A stretch of DNA of 64,000 nucleotides from a virus, in IMG/VR virus record IMGVR_UViG_3300027712_001262, positions 48,864 to 112,863 of that record; one strand, 5' to 3'. The notes beneath the pieces are model-generated. The model made no database searches and was not told the origin of the DNA. It saw nothing but the letters and a program-made list of their open reading frames with translations. This document shows positions 53,090-64,000 of this stretch, piece by piece (position 1 is the first letter of the stretch; each line of letters starts with the position of its first letter). Position numbers and translations under genes: made by a program.

Positions 53090-53423
53090 TGCTTGTTTCT
53101 AAAATACTTAAAACTAAATTAACACTGCCATTAGCGCCGGCGCTAGCAGTTATACTTGCACCGGTTTCAATTACTAGTTTCCCTGTAATAACTTCACAGG
53201 CATCGTTTACAGGTATTTCGAAATCTTTTAGCATAATAAATTCAGTGGCATTTTTAACCAAAGTAAATTTTACAGTAACAGGATCTATACCAATATTAGT
53301 AGCTTGGGCGCCAAGTACAATAGTAGTTACTGTGTCCGGAGTAGTATAGATGGTTTGGGCATCAGTAGTTAATTCAAATGCTTTAGTTTTAAACGAATTT
53401 AAGGGTAGTGCTGCGGTTGCCAT
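53082..53423 (-). CDS. Small beta-sandwich-like virion protein (113 aa)
   Basis: LTTDAQTIYTTPDTVTTIVL, VTVKFTLVKNA and FEIPVNDACEVITGKLVIET form a pattern of beta strands like small fibre or baseplate accessory proteins in T4-like phages. It lies between two long fibres with a 3-bp gap to the 1659-aa gene, and ends inside the next fibre start. Role inferred only from context. Confidence 0.55.
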   Translation of the reverse strand: MATAALPLNSFKTKAFELTTDAQTIYTTPDTVTTIVLGAQATNIGIDPVTVKFTLVKNATEFIMLKDFEIPVNDACEVITGKLVIETGASITASAGANGSVNLVLSILETSNE

Positions 53424-53426
53424 TTT

Positions 53427-56400
53427 TTATGATCCTATTGCTAATATATACGGTGTCATGACCGCAAACAGACTTTTTGTAAATGTTCTTCCAGAAATTG
53501 TTCCTATACTGTTATTTATAACCAAGTCATTTCCAATTCTAAAATCTCCCTGTTGATCTGTTGCGGTGTAATAAACTTTGCCACCATTAATAGCTATAGC
53601 ATAATTATCGCTGTTTGGTTCACCTCCCAAGAACGGTAATGCAGCATCAATATTAATACCTGCACCAATCCATTCAAAATTATGTGAAGAACTTTGTATC
53701 TGACTATATTGATGGAATGTTACTACAGTATTATCATTGATTGTTGACGGTACTGTTGTTTGTAGAACAACAGTACTTGAATATTCATTTTCCACTACAT
53801 TAGCAATTATATCTACTAATGCTTGGGCTCGTAATGATTCTACGCTAGTAGCAGTAGTATAACTAACAATTTGAGTTAACGCGGTATACCTAGGAGTAAA
53901 TGCGGTATTTAATACTACATTATCTATAATATCTTTAATACGAGAGTAACCAGCAATAGTGGCTAATTTTTGTTTACTTGGAACTCTTAATACGCCACCA
54001 TCATAATATGCATCACCGGCTTTAGCAGTTTGACTATTACCGTTATATAATAAATCATAACTTACTGCATCTATTATGTAACCGACATCTCGTTTACAGG
54101 TTGCAGTACTGTACACTAATCCCACATAGCTAGTATTGATAAATGCCACAGTTTCTGCCTGTATAAAAGTTCTATTTGCTAATAATAAATTAAAAGCGTT
54201 TTTTACGCTTACATTTGTACTTTCAGTAAGAGGAATAGAAACTTTTGGAAGAGCAACACTTGGACCATTAATAATAATATTTGTTATGGTAGATATTTTA
54301 GAATTAATTAATCCAACTTCTATAGATGTTGCTGTATTAGCACTAACGGTTTGAGTAACTGTACTTTGATAGGGATTAGTTATTAAACTACCTTTAATAA
54401 TAGATGATGAAATATCTCTGATAAAATTATATGCAGCAGTAGTCTGCGGTATTTCGTTAGCGATCACAGTGGCTGTTGAATCAGTATTATAACCATAATA
54501 GTAGACTCCGCTCATAACGCTCTGTCTATTACCACCATGCAATAAATCAAATGCTACACTATCAAGAATATATCCAACATCACGACTACAGGTATCTTGA
54601 TTATAACTATATAAACTATTAACATAGCCAACTGTTTCTGCTTGTATAAAACTTCTATTTGCTAATAATAAATTAAAAGCATTGACAAAAGTAGTAGTAG
54701 AAGTGGCAGTTAATCCAATTGGGATTTTAGAAGTTACTACGCCTGGACCATTATTAATAATATTTGTTATTGTATTGATATTATTAACTATTAATGCTGC
54801 TTCAACAGAAGTTGCTGTATTAATACTAATAGATTGTTTTATAATACTTTGATAACGCGGAGTTACTGTAATACCTTGTATTATATTGCTTGTAAGTGTT
54901 TTAATATAATTGTATGCAGCAGTAGTCTGTGCGATTTGGTTAACTATTACAGTAGATGAACTATTAAAATTGTAATAATACACACCACTCATAACACTTT
55001 GTCTATTACCACCATGTATTAAATCAAATGCAATAGAATCAATGACGTATCCCAAATCTCTATAACATGTAGATGTATTAAATGTAAATGATGGATTATT
55101 AGTAGTAATCCAATTGAGTGTTAATGTTTGTAATTGAGCTTTTGAACTTCTGATTACATTATATGCATTTACAATATTTGTAGTAGTTTTTCTAACACCA
55201 TTTGGAACTATTAATGAAGTTATACCAGTATCATAATTCTTGTCTATTTCTATAATTAGACCATCAATCATAGCAAGTTTAACTGCTAATAACAGTTTGG
55301 CAGAAGTACTTGTGGTTGTAGGGTATACTATTACAGGTAAAGAATTGGTATTACCGCTAGATATAACTCCTTTAACTATATTAACTAATGAGTCTAACTC
55401 TGTTGCTTCTGTAGCAGATGCAGGATTAGTTATGATTTGTGTTAATCCATCATTAGTAGTTGAAGGTGTAACCGTTTGTCCTTGAACGATTTGACCAACT
55501 ACAGTTTGTAGTCTAGTATAAGCAGCAACCGTAGCAGCTATTTCTGATCCTCCTATTAATAAACTTCCCGAAAAATATGCAGACGCAGCACCTCGGCTTG
55601 CAGTATTTCCGCCATACATAACATCGTAGCATAATGCATCGATTATATATCCCACATCTCTAAAACATTTACTTGAACTATAAGTTAAATCAGAATAGTA
55701 ATCGTATATATACGCAATAATTTCTGTTTGTATATATGTTTTATTAGCAATTAATAAGTTTTTAGCTTTGATAGCATTTGCGCTACGTGCGGTATTATTA
55801 TTAAACACCAACGCCGATGGAGTTGATCCATTAATAATATTTGTTATTTCATCAAACTTTACATTAGCAGTAGAAGTTGATAATGATTGAGCTGTTTGCG
55901 TTTTTAAATAATTTATAGCAAATAATGTTTGTGCTAATTCAGTATTCAACACTATATTTGTTGATGTTATGTATCGACGATATGCAGCACCGGCAGTAAC
56001 TGAATTATAATTAGTACCAAACGCCACATCATATGCAACACCAGTTAGAATAATATCAGAATCTCTTCTGCAGGTTGTTCTGTTATAATTTAGATATACA
56101 GTTCCGGTGTTAAAAATATATAATAATGTGTTAAAATTATTGCTAACACTAGTACCAACTGTGGCACCACCAGCTGCTATTACATTTCCTACTAATAATC
56201 CTTTTAAATATGATATTGCGTTACTAGTAGTAGTTAATTGTGAGCCGATGATCCCAGTATATCCTGTATTTTGACTCCAATATTGTAATCCCGCAAACGT
56301 TGATTGACTAGTGCCACCGTATAATAGATCAAAAGCCACCGAATCAACTATTAATCCTACATCTCTACTGCATTTTGCTTGATTATATGCAAATCCATTT

Positions 56401-58406
56401 GAATATGTAGAATTTATCCAACTAATAGTAGCTTCTTGTAATAAAGACCTACTAGCAACAATAGCATTATATGCGGCCACTGTACTGGTATTAGTCGTCG
56501 CAGTAGAATTAGGAACGATTTGAGATGAGATACCACTTGTACCAGTATTTAAAATATACAATATCTTATTAAAATTATTTGTAACTGTTGTGGCAGCAAC
56601 CGTTCCTCCTGTTGCACTACTGATAGCAATTACTTGATCTCGCACATATGCAATTGCTGCACTAGTAGTAGTTAATTCTCTACCAATAGCACCTGTAAGG
56701 CCTGTTTGACTCCAATATTGTAATCCAGCAAATACACTTTGACTAGTGCCGCCCTGCAACAAATCAAATGCAATAGAATCAACAATGAGTCCAGTGTCTC
56801 TATAACATGTGGCGGTGTTATAAGTAAAATTGCTAATATATCCCACTGTTTCTTCTGCTATGAGAGTTTTGTTAGCTTGCAAGATTGTTACAGCCTTGAG
56901 AGCATTTGTAGCAGTAGTGCTAGTATTAATAGAAGGAAGATTATATGTTATAGCAGGTATTACACCATATCCGTTTTGAACTATATCTAATAGTAAAACA
57001 AATAAAGCATTAACTCGATTATATGCAGCACTACCACTTGTTAAGGATGCTAATATTTTATTTTGTAAAAATACAATAGCGTTTATAGTTTGTGTTTTTT
57101 GAGTAGTAATTACATTAGAACCTGATGCTCGATAATAACTTGAACCTGCTTGTATAGTTTGATAATTTGTGTTTAATACCATGTCATAGGATATTGCATC
57201 TATAATATTACCTACATCTCTGCTACATTTAAATTGATTAAAACTAAACCCTGGAAATGCTTCTAAAATATGATTAATGGTTAATATTTGTAATTTTGCT
57301 TTTTCATCTAAAATAGTTTGTCTAGCATTTCTTAACACAGCATCATACTGACTATTGTCCCAAACTACACTTAATGGATATACAATATCTGTAGATCCAG
57401 TTTTAAATGCAGTACTTGAAGCAACAGCATAATAATTACCATCTCCAAAATTTACAGCATCGCCTATAGCCGGTTTAGTTCCAAGTCCGTCAATAACAAA
57501 TGTTCTCCCACTAGTGTCGCCTACAACCTTACCAGCATGTCTAATAGCTCCAACACCGTCTGCATATAATGCATAATTACCAAAGCTACTGTTACTGTTG
57601 GTAATAGAACAAAATCCGCCTGATTCGCATAAGTACCCTATATTGCAACATATAGTAAAAACTGATACTAACGAAGCATACCCGCTGTTTAACATGTGAA
57701 TGCCAATACCGCCTTGATTATACTGTGTAAATGCATCAACCATCATGCTCTTTGTTCCCAATGCATGATTGCCGTTGACCCGCATACCGGTTCCGTCAGT
57801 GGTCATGCTAGTACAGTTTTGTACATATGGACTTGTTGATATAACACCTGCGCTACCGTCAATTGGAAATGCTATTGCTGCTGCTGGTGCTTCATGTCCT
57901 TTAAACGTTATGTTTGCTATGTATACACCATTGTTTACATAAAATATGTCGTTGGTTGATGTTGTGGCTCTGACATTGACTGTTCTTAAATTATCACCCA
58001 CAATAGCAACAGACTTTGGAACCGTTATAGGAGTAATCTCAGTGTAATCACCGCTTTTAACAAAAATAGTAGTACCAGTGGTTGCGATTGCTACCGCTGC
58101 TTTAATAGTGAGTTTAGATTCGTTTAAAGTTGTTCCGCTATAAGAATCATTGCCGCTTTTACTTACATATAATACATTTTGAACAGCAATACTAGGGCCT
58201 TGCGGACCTTGAATACCTTTACTACCAACATAACCCTGTATACCACCGTAGGGTAAATCATTCCAATGCAGAATACCGTTACCAATTTTAAATAAATTAG
58301 TATTGGTTTCGATACCCATTTCTCCCTGGGCAAGAATAGGATTTGCGGTACCTGTATTGCTCCATTCTGTGGATGTACCGCGTCTAAATTGAATTTGAAT
58401 TGCCAT
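53427..58406 (-). CDS. Large fibre with beta-helix head and eight CxRDxG repeats
   Basis: 1659 aa. The start IQIQFRRGTSTEWSNTG and ILAQGEMGIETNTNLFKIG is the fibre attachment module, followed by a GYVGSKGIQGPQGP mini-collagen stretch. Residues 75-290 are a beta-helix (YVSKSGNDSYSGT; GDYTEITPI). Residues 380-1540 hold eight repeats of 120-150 aa with the core C-x-RD-x-G-x-I-x-D-x-(V/I)-x-(F/Y)-D-(L/V). Six of them go on to GG-x-x-x-S/T. The C-terminus is a short beta tip. A CATAAATA motif lies 26 nt upstream. Repeats differ enough to suggest old duplication. Confidence 0.7.
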   Translation of the reverse strand: MAIQIQFRRGTSTEWSNTGTANPILAQGEMGIETNTNLFKIGNGILHWNDLPYGGIQGYVGSKGIQGPQGPSIAVQNVLYVSKSGNDSYSGTTLNESKLTIKAAVAIATTGTTIFVKSGDYTEITPITVPKSVAIVGDNLRTVNVRATTSTNDIFYVNNGVYIANITFKGHEAPAAAIAFPIDGSAGVISTSPYVQNCTSMTTDGTGMRVNGNHALGTKSMMVDAFTQYNQGGIGIHMLNSGYASLVSVFTICCNIGYLCESGGFCSITNSNSSFGNYALYADGVGAIRHAGKVVGDTSGRTFVIDGLGTKPAIGDAVNFGDGNYYAVASSTAFKTGSTDIVYPLSVVWDNSQYDAVLRNARQTILDEKAKLQILTINHILEAFPGFSFNQFKCSRDVGNIIDAISYDMVLNTNYQTIQAGSSYYRASGSNVITTQKTQTINAIVFLQNKILASLTSGSAAYNRVNALFVLLLDIVQNGYGVIPAITYNLPSINTSTTATNALKAVTILQANKTLIAEETVGYISNFTYNTATCYRDTGLIVDSIAFDLLQGGTSQSVFAGLQYWSQTGLTGAIGRELTTTSAAIAYVRDQVIAISSATGGTVAATTVTNNFNKILYILNTGTSGISSQIVPNSTATTNTSTVAAYNAIVASRSLLQEATISWINSTYSNGFAYNQAKCSRDVGLIVDSVAFDLLYGGTSQSTFAGLQYWSQNTGYTGIIGSQLTTTSNAISYLKGLLVGNVIAAGGATVGTSVSNNFNTLLYIFNTGTVYLNYNRTTCRRDSDIILTGVAYDVAFGTNYNSVTAGAAYRRYITSTNIVLNTELAQTLFAINYLKTQTAQSLSTSTANVKFDEITNIINGSTPSALVFNNNTARSANAIKAKNLLIANKTYIQTEIIAYIYDYYSDLTYSSSKCFRDVGYIIDALCYDVMYGGNTASRGAASAYFSGSLLIGGSEIAATVAAYTRLQTVVGQIVQGQTVTPSTTNDGLTQIITNPASATEATELDSLVNIVKGVISSGNTNSLPVIVYPTTTSTSAKLLLAVKLAMIDGLIIEIDKNYDTGITSLIVPNGVRKTTTNIVNAYNVIRSSKAQLQTLTLNWITTNNPSFTFNTSTCYRDLGYVIDSIAFDLIHGGNRQSVMSGVYYYNFNSSSTVIVNQIAQTTAAYNYIKTLTSNIIQGITVTPRYQSIIKQSISINTATSVEAALIVNNINTITNIINNGPGVVTSKIPIGLTATSTTTFVNAFNLLLANRSFIQAETVGYVNSLYSYNQDTCSRDVGYILDSVAFDLLHGGNRQSVMSGVYYYGYNTDSTATVIANEIPQTTAAYNFIRDISSSIIKGSLITNPYQSTVTQTVSANTATSIEVGLINSKISTITNIIINGPSVALPKVSIPLTESTNVSVKNAFNLLLANRTFIQAETVAFINTSYVGLVYSTATCKRDVGYIIDAVSYDLLYNGNSQTAKAGDAYYDGGVLRVPSKQKLATIAGYSRIKDIIDNVVLNTAFTPRYTALTQIVSYTTATSVESLRAQALVDIIANVVENEYSSTVVLQTTVPSTINDNTVVTFHQYSQIQSSSHNFEWIGAGINIDAALPFLGGEPNSDNYAIAINGGKVYYTATDQQGDFRIGNDLVINNSIGTISGRTFTKSLFAVMTPYILAIGS
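53850..57260. repeat. Eight diverged protein repeats (about 120-150 aa each)
   Basis: Repeat cores (RDVGNIIDA, RDTGLIVDS, RDVGLIVDS, RDSDIILTG, RDVGYIIDA, RDLGYVIDS, RDVGYILDS, RDVGYIIDA) are spaced through the 53427-58406 gene. Confidence 0.7.
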
Positions 58407-58431
58407 TTTAAGTGTTATGTGTAATTTGTAA

Positions 58432-58439
58432 TATTTATG
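58432..58439 (-). promoter_or_regulatory. Late-type promoter motif CATAAATA
   Basis: CATAAATA on the minus strand, 26 nt before the 1659-aa gene; it overlaps the 3' end of the preceding fibre gene. Confidence 0.45.
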
Positions 58440-59892
58440 TTAAAACGCCGCCTGCATCTAAACTGGTAATTCCACCGTATACTGAATCGGGACGACCGCC
58501 ATCAAAGTTACCTATAATTGCATTACTAGCACTGCCTGTGTACCCATCTCTACCGATAAATCCTGAACTACCTGTATATCCGTTGCTGCCTATATATCCA
58601 AGACTACCAGTATATCCTCTACCCGCGTATGCGCCATCTGCCCCAACACTACCGGTAAATCCAAGACCAAAACTACCTGTAAATCCCCTTTCAGTGCTGG
58701 CAGAACCAGTGTAACCAAAACTACCCCAATAACCAATACTACCCCAATATCCATTGCTACCCCAATATCCATTGCTACCCCAATACCCTTGGCGGCCTTC
58801 ACTGCCGACATAACCTGTACTACCGATATATCCGCTTGCTGTACTAGCACTACCAGTAAATCCAGTAAGTCCAACTACCCCTCGACTACCTGTATAGCTT
58901 GTACTACCTGTGAATCCCACACTACCCGTATAACCTGTACTACCTATATATCCACTAGCAGTACTTGCCGAACCTGTAAAACCAAAACTACCCCAATATC
59001 CCTGATCACCTTGACTACCTGTGAATCCCACACTACCAGTAAATCCTAAACTACCAGTGAATCCATAAATGCCCTGACTACCTGTGAATCCAAAACTACC
59101 CCAATATCCCTGATCACCTTGACTACCTATGAATCCCACACTACCGGTAAATCCAAAACTACCAACGTAACCTTGACTACCTATGAATCCCACACTACCA
59201 GTAAATCCAAAACTACCAGCAAATCCCACACTACCGGTATAACCTCGACTACCAGTATAACCAACACTGCCCCGATAACCAACACTGCCCCAATAACCAA
59301 CACTGCCCCAATAACCTGTAATACCTTGTGGGCCTTTGATTTCTCCTGCATCTATCCAACTAGCTCCACTCCAAATCCAAAGATGGCCAGTATCTGTGGC
59401 AATATAACCATCGCCACGTGTTCCAGAAGGTGGCAAATCGGATGAAGCTGCTACTGATCCCAGGATATTAACAGAAGTACCATCTGCACCACGACTACCC
59501 ACATAACCAACACTACCAGTAAAACCGGTAGCTGTGCTTGCTGAGCCAGTATATCCAAATTCAACCAAGGTCCAGTTTGCTTCAGCATTGGGACTTGCAC
59601 CAGTAGAACTATTTCTAACTTCACTGGATAATAATTTATATGTATAATATCTACCGCCCGATCTAGTATATCCACTAGCGGTATAGGTTGTTGTGACATA
59701 TACAAGCATACCTTCTTGCAATCTTTGACCGTAGATATCTGTTAATCTATCACCGGAATTTCCTGTAATACTTTGCAACGATCCGCGTATTTCAGTATCT
59801 AAAACAATCGGCTGATTGCTACTAGGGCTCCATGTACCGGGCCATAGATTTCGCGTTAATCCATCATAATTTGTGCTTGTAGTTGAACTCAT
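58435..59892 (-). CDS. Collagen-like tail fibre (485 aa)
   Basis: A head of about 110 residues ([28 protein letters not shown]) precedes a [12 protein letters not shown] then [11 protein letters not shown] module near 130-190. Next comes a long GxxGS collagen-like tract (190-455), and a short tip follows ([14 protein letters not shown]). The WIWSG module recurs in the 46337 and 59889 fibres, so fibres here share swappable parts. Its start overlaps the upstream fibre stop (ATGA). Likely a trimeric fibre. Confidence 0.7.
   Translation of the reverse strand: MSSTTSTNYDGLTRNLWPGTWSPSSNQPIVLDTEIRGSLQSITGNSGDRLTDIYGQRLQEGMLVYVTTTYTASGYTRSGGRYYTYKLLSSEVRNSSTGASPNAEANWTLVEFGYTGSASTATGFTGSVGYVGSRGADGTSVNILGSVAASSDLPPSGTRGDGYIATDTGHLWIWSGASWIDAGEIKGPQGITGYWGSVGYWGSVGYRGSVGYTGSRGYTGSVGFAGSFGFTGSVGFIGSQGYVGSFGFTGSVGFIGSQGDQGYWGSFGFTGSQGIYGFTGSLGFTGSVGFTGSQGDQGYWGSFGFTGSASTASGYIGSTGYTGSVGFTGSTSYTGSRGVVGLTGFTGSASTASGYIGSTGYVGSEGRQGYWGSNGYWGSNGYWGSIGYWGSFGYTGSASTERGFTGSFGLGFTGSVGADGAYAGRGYTGSLGYIGSNGYTGSSGFIGRDGYTGSASNAIIGNFDGGRPDSVYGGITSLDAGGVLT
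58530..59310. repeat. Collagen-like GxxGS repeat tract in the 58435 gene
   Basis: 15-bp coding units of G-(F/Y)-(T/V/W)-G-S with QGDQGYWGS inserts; minus-strand frame intact throughout. Confidence 0.85.
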
Positions 59893-62800
59893 GTTATACT
59901 CACATATGTATTACCGTTTTGCAACGTAATTCCATATAAATTATATGTAACTGCAACATACCCTGGTAATGGACTATCTGGTTGTAGATTAACAGTATTA
60001 CCTGTGACCACAGTTACATCACTTAACAACCCCGCACTTGCACCTGTTCTAAATGTAGTAGGTTGACTTCCACCAGCTCTTACAGCAAACCAAAGTGCTT
60101 GTGGTCCTCCACTTGAATTATTAATTAATCCTACTAACGAACTTGTTAAATTTGCTAATTGTGTTACCCCTGAGGAAAATCCCGTACCTGTTACATATGT
60201 TGATCTAGTGGGTATTGTTGACGCACCAGCAGTAAATACCCACAATGAAGGATAGGTAAATGAGGCATTTGGATTTGACGATGTTGCTGATACTATAATG
60301 TCATAGGCTGTACCGGTAACTGAACTAGGTCTTTTAAATGTAGTTGTAACTAACACAGTTCTACCACCTGTATTGTCTTTATGTAGACGGTCAGTAAATG
60401 TAAAAGTACCCGAGCCAAAACCGTTATCAGCAGTTCCTCCTGCTATAGATACGCTGTGGGGGAAATTTACAGCATTTGTCATACCTGTTACAGTAATTGT
60501 ATATGCAACCGAGGCATAACTTTGTAAAAAAGTCAATCCTGTTAAATTAGACAACGAAATTGATAACGTAGGAGTTGCCCAATTAATTGACCAAGTGGCA
60601 GGTATTGCATATGACACAGTACTTGATCCATCGTAGTAACTAACTCCCACTTGAGCACTAACGGTGCTACCGGCAATAGTACTACTAATAGGTCTTATAT
60701 ATGCAGAGCCGCTATACGTAAAGCCTTGTATCCAACTTATTCCTCCAGCAGGAGTATTCGATGGCGTCTGTGCTATAAACGTTGAGAATGCACTTATAGA
60801 TCCTGCTGTGGCTGTAATTGATGTAACACTATTGATATATTGATCTGTAATATCCGGAGGATTAGTAACATTCACAATAAATCCCGAGGCAGGAACATCC
60901 CAATTTAACGATGCACTAGGAGAAGGCACTGAAGACACCACGGGTGTAAATGTTGCCAATGTTAATTGCAATTTATTAGCTACAAATGCAGCAGTTCTAA
61001 CTGGTTTAGTAACTAAATTTTCTTTATATCCTGTTAATGTTCTATTATCACCACTTGCAGTCCAAACTAATGTTTCATTGCCTGACCCTGCACCAGATGC
61101 AATATTAATAGTTACATTATTACCAGTAGCAACAGCAGTAACTCCTGTGCCTGTAAATGCAATACTAGTTACATTTTGTGTTAATGTGGTAGCATTAGCA
61201 ATGATAGCTACTGCCGATCCAGCTCCCGCACTACCAACATAACCTGTGCTACCTATGTATCCACTGGCAGTGCTGGCTGAACCAGTATAACCTTTGCTAC
61301 CGGTATATCCTAGACTACCAGTGTAACCTGTGCTACCTATATATCCACTAGCAGTGCTGGCTGAACCAGTATAACCTGTGCTACCCCAATACCCTGTACT
61401 ACCAGTGTAACCTGTGCTACCTATATATCCACTAGCAGTGCTTGCCGAACCTGTATACCCAAAACTGCCCCAATAGCCAGTGTCTCCTTGACTACCAGTA
61501 TACCCTGCGCTACCTGTATATGCCATACTACCAGTATAACCAAAGCTACCTGTATACCCAAAGCTACCCCAATACCCAGTGTCTCCTTGGCTACCTGTAT
61601 ATGCCATACTACCAGTATAACCAAAGCTACCAGTATAACCTGTGCTACCTATATATCCTAGACTACCGGTATAACCTGTGCTACCAGTATATCCCAAACT
61701 ACCAACGTAACCTTCACTTCCCCAATAACCGGTAATACCTTGTTCGCCGAGAGGACCTAGACTACCAGTATACCCAACACTACCGGTATACCCTGTACTA
61801 CCTATATATCCACTTTCGGTGCTGGCTGATCCTGTAAAACCAACACTACCTGTATAACCTAAACTACCGGTATAACCTGTGCTACCTATATATCCTAAAC
61901 TACCAACGTAACCTTCACTTCCCCAATAACCTTGTTCGCCTTGACTACCTGTAAATCCTAGACTACCTTGAATACCTTGACTACCGAAATATCCTGTAAG
62001 ACCTTTTGAGCCTGTAAATCCTTTACTACCAGTATATCCTAGACTACCAGTATAACCAAAGCTACCCCAGTAACCGGTAATTCCTTGACTACCGGTAAAA
62101 CCTCGACTACCTGTGTATGCCGTACTACCAGTGTAACCAAAACTACCAGTATAACCAAAACTGCCCCAATAACCAACACTACCTCGATATCCAGTGGATC
62201 CCCAATACCCTTGATTACCTTGACTACCTGTAAATCCTGTTTTACCAAAACTACCAGTATAACCTCGAACTCCACGAGCACCTGTAATCTGCCCAATCTC
62301 GTTCCATTGAGATCCGTCATATAAGTAAAGATATCCCGGAAAACCAGCTGTTACATCGCCAACAATCCAGCCGTCACCAAGTTCGGGATCTGGCGGTAAA
62401 TTTCCAATAGTTAAAATACTACCTAGAATGTGTACTGAATCGCCTCGATCACCTTGACTACCTGTATAACCTAGGCTACCATCATATCCCTGACTGCCAA
62501 CATAACCAAAGCTGCCGCTGTATCCACTACTACCCAAATACCCTGTAGATCCCCAATAGCCGGTAATACCTTGACTACCTGTGTATGCCATACTACCAGT
62601 ATACCCTATACTACCAGTATAACCAAAGCTACCCCAGTAACCGGTAATTCCTTGACTACCGGTAAAACCTCGACTACCTGTGTATGCCATACTACCAGTG
62701 TAACCAAAACTACCAGTATAACCAAAACTACCCCAGTAACCAGTAATTCCTTGACTACCTGTATATGCCATACTACCAGTATAACCTAAACTACCAGTGT

Positions 62801-64000
62801 AACCTGTACTACCTATATATCCTAAACTACCAGTATATCCAATACTTCCCCAAAAACCTTGATCGCCCGTACTACCAGTATATCCAATACTTCCCCAAAA
62901 ACCGCGTAATCCCTGTCCTCCGGTGAATCCCCTACTACCAGTATATCCATCAATACCTTGACTACCAGTGTAACCAAAACTACCAGTATAACCAAAACTA
63001 CCCCAGTAACCAGTAATTCCTTGACTACCTGTATATGCCATACTACCAGTATAACCAAAGCTACCAGTATACCCTAAACTACCAGTATAACCAAAACTAC
63101 CCCAATATCCAGTGTCTCCTTGACTACCAGTATACCCTGTACTACCAGTATAACCAAAACTACCCCAATAACCTGTACTACCAGTATAACCAAAACTACC
63201 CCAATAACCTGTACTACCAGTATAACCTGTGCTACCCCAATACCCTGTACTACCAGTATAACCTGTGCTACCCCAATATCCTGTACTACCAGTATAACCA
63301 AAACTACCCCAATAACCTGTACTACCAGTATAACCTTTGCTACCCCAATACCCTGTACTACCAGTGTAACCTGTGCTACCTATGTATCCTAGACTACCGG
63401 TAAATCCAAAACTACCCCAATAACCTGTACTACCAGTATAACCCGTGCTACCTATATATCCTGTACTACCAGTGTAACCTGTGCTACCTATGTATCCTAG
63501 ACTACCAGTATATCCCTCACTGCCCCAATAACCTGTACTACCAGTGTAACCTGTGCTACCTATATATCCTGTACTACCAGTGTAACCTGTGCTACCTATG
63601 TATCCTAGACTACCAGTATATCCCTCACTGCCCCAATAACCTGTACTACCAGTGTAACCTGTGCTACCGGTATATCCTAAACTACCAGTGTAACCTGTGC
63701 TACCTATGTATCCACTGGCAGTGCTGGCTGAACCAGTATAACCTGTGCTACCCCAATACCCTGTACTACCAGTGTAACCTGTGCTACCTATATATCCACT
63801 GGCAGTGCTGGCTGAACCAGTATAACCTGTGCTACCCCAATACCCTGTACTACCAGTGTAACCTGTGCTACCTATGTATCCACTGGCAGTGCTGGCTGAA
63901 CCAGTGTAACCTGTGCTACCGGTATATCCTAAACTACCAGTATAACCTGTGCTACCTATATATCCACTAGCAGTGCTGGCTGAACCAGTGTAACCTGTGC
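59889..64000 (-). CDS. Very long collagen-like tail fibre, 5' end beyond the window
   Basis: At least 1369 codons in one frame. The in-window ATG at 63041 is internal: the GYTGS coding frame continues without a stop to 63998. Collagen-like G-x-x-G-S runs (with [14 protein letters not shown] and QGITG inserts) fill about two thirds. [11 protein letters not shown] then [10 protein letters not shown] module interrupts them near 62300-62450. The C-terminal 430 residues, from about 61180 to the stop, form a beta-rich non-repeat domain ([24 protein letters not shown] end). Several Ig-like strands suggest a receptor-binding tip. The rest is probably a triple-helical shaft. Confidence 0.75.
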   Translation of the reverse strand, partial: TGYTGSASTASGYIGSTGYTGSLGYTGSTGYTGSASTASGYIGSTGYTGSTGYWGSTGYTGSASTASGYIGSTGYTGSTGYWGSTGYTGSASTASGYIGSTGYTGSLGYTGSTGYTGSTGYWGSEGYTGSLGYIGSTGYTGSTGYIGSTGYTGSTGYWGSEGYTGSLGYIGSTGYTGSTGYIGSTGYTGSTGYWGSFGFTGSLGYIGSTGYTGSTGYWGSKGYTGSTGYWGSFGYTGSTGYWGSTGYTGSTGYWGSTGYTGSTGYWGSFGYTGSTGYWGSFGYTGSTGYTGSQGDTGYWGSFGYTGSLGYTGSFGYTGSMAYTGSQGITGYWGSFGYTGSFGYTGSQGIDGYTGSRGFTGGQGLRGFWGSIGYTGSTGDQGFWGSIGYTGSLGYIGSTGYTGSLGYTGSMAYTGSQGITGYWGSFGYTGSFGYTGSMAYTGSRGFTGSQGITGYWGSFGYTGSIGYTGSMAYTGSQGITGYWGSTGYLGSSGYSGSFGYVGSQGYDGSLGYTGSQGDRGDSVHILGSILTIGNLPPDPELGDGWIVGDVTAGFPGYLYLYDGSQWNEIGQITGARGVRGYTGSFGKTGFTGSQGNQGYWGSTGYRGSVGYWGSFGYTGSFGYTGSTAYTGSRGFTGSQGITGYWGSFGYTGSLGYTGSKGFTGSKGLTGYFGSQGIQGSLGFTGSQGEQGYWGSEGYVGSLGYIGSTGYTGSLGYTGSVGFTGSASTESGYIGSTGYTGSVGYTGSLGPLGEQGITGYWGSEGYVGSLGYTGSTGYTGSLGYIGSTGYTGSFGYTGSMAYTGSQGDTGYWGSFGYTGSFGYTGSMAYTGSAGYTGSQGDTGYWGSFGYTGSASTASGYIGSTGYTGSTGYWGSTGYTGSASTASGYIGSTGYTGSLGYTGSKGYTGSASTASGYIGSTGYVGSAGAGSAVAIIANATTLTQNVTSIAFTGTGVTAVATGNNVTINIASGAGSGNETLVWTASGDNRTLTGYKENLVTKPVRTAAFVANKLQLTLATFTPVVSSVPSPSASLNWDVPASGFIVNVTNPPDITDQYINSVTSITATAGSISAFSTFIAQTPSNTPAGGISWIQGFTYSGSAYIRPISSTIAGSTVSAQVGVSYYDGSSTVSYAIPATWSINWATPTLSISLSNLTGLTFLQSYASVAYTITVTGMTNAVNFPHSVSIAGGTADNGFGSGTFTFTDRLHKDNTGGRTVLVTTTFKRPSSVTGTAYDIIVSATSSNPNASFTYPSLWVFTAGASTIPTRSTYVTGTGFSSGVTQLANLTSSLVGLINNSSGGPQALWFAVRAGGSQPTTFRTGASAGLLSDVTVVTGNTVNLQPDSPLPGYVAVTYNLYGITLQNGNTYVSIT
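62030..64000. repeat. Dense GYTGS collagen-like repeats with an 84-bp higher-order unit
   Basis: 15-bp units in tandem. Near the right edge an 84-bp unit occurs at 63712, 63796 and 63880 with very few changes. A tract of the same type lies at 61220-61980. Confidence 0.85.

Noticed and set aside
63041-63041. Start of the long collagen-like fibre at the ATG at 63041
   Set aside because: The same frame stays open with matching GYTGS repeats to the window edge, so this Met is internal.
46860-64000. Regularly spaced short repeats that could look like CRISPR arrays
   Set aside because: The units are 15-bp coding repeats (GxxGS) without variable spacers, in one intact reading frame; no cas genes are present.

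Overview
The window is a 64 kb piece of a large T4-like tailed phage genome, AT-rich and gene-dense. The evidence is a class Ia ribonucleotide reductase block (split nrdA, nrdB, glutaredoxin), repeated copies of the T4-type late promoter TATAAATA or GATAAATA about 20-40 nt before structural genes, small proteins of the kind seen in T4-like marine and freshwater phages, and about 30 kb of tail-fibre genes. No rRNA, tRNA or CRISPR was seen. The host is unknown. Consensus sigma70-type promoters and a few Proteobacteria-like small genes suggest a proteobacterial host, but this is inference.

Layout. (1) 1-7936, minus strand: a tightly packed nucleotide-sugar and glycan operon. It holds GDP-mannose 4,6-dehydratase, a nucleotidyltransferase/phosphomannose-isomerase-cupin fusion, a DUF6165-like protein, a C-methyltransferase, glycosyltransferases, a GDP-mannose 3,5-epimerase-like enzyme, a second epimerase/dehydratase and an FkbM methyltransferase, all behind a sigma70-type promoter at 7907-7936. 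(2) 7982-9282: a glycosyltransferase-like gene, a structured-RNA candidate, a 48-aa protein and a cold-shock protein behind a consensus sigma70 promoter that overlaps a late motif. (3) 9286-17285: PAAR-peptidase spike protein, small proteins, glutaredoxin, IscU, NrdB, a homing-endonuclease remnant, 5'(3')-deoxyribonucleotidase, an HNH homing endonuclease, and NrdA broken into two genes by an insertion with intein-like and endonuclease-like remnants. (4) 17293-24341: a tail spike, a PD-(D/E)XK nuclease and probable virion or hypothetical proteins. (5) 24541-26076, plus strand: small accessory genes (DUF3563-like, two micro-proteins, GNAT acetyltransferase, phasin-like). (6) 26136-31624, minus strand: an FkbM methyltransferase, a glycosyltransferase and a 1361-aa protein with four glycosyltransferase modules plus an FkbM module. 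(7) 31641-64000: very large adhesin and tail-fibre genes (glycine-rich, LamG, beta-helix, collagen-like GYTGS repeats), interrupted on the plus strand by a carbamoyltransferase and GT9-like pair at 38641-41561.

How it may work together (inference): the RNR, Grx and IscU cluster supports dNTP synthesis and the Fe centre of NrdB. The sugar-nucleotide operon, the multi-module glycosyltransferase and the carbamoyltransferase look like a phage-encoded system that builds and decorates a methylated or carbamoylated deoxy-sugar glycan. Because these genes flank and interleave with the fibre genes, the Ser/Thr/Tyr-rich fibres are a plausible acceptor. Host surface glycan or phage DNA are the alternatives.
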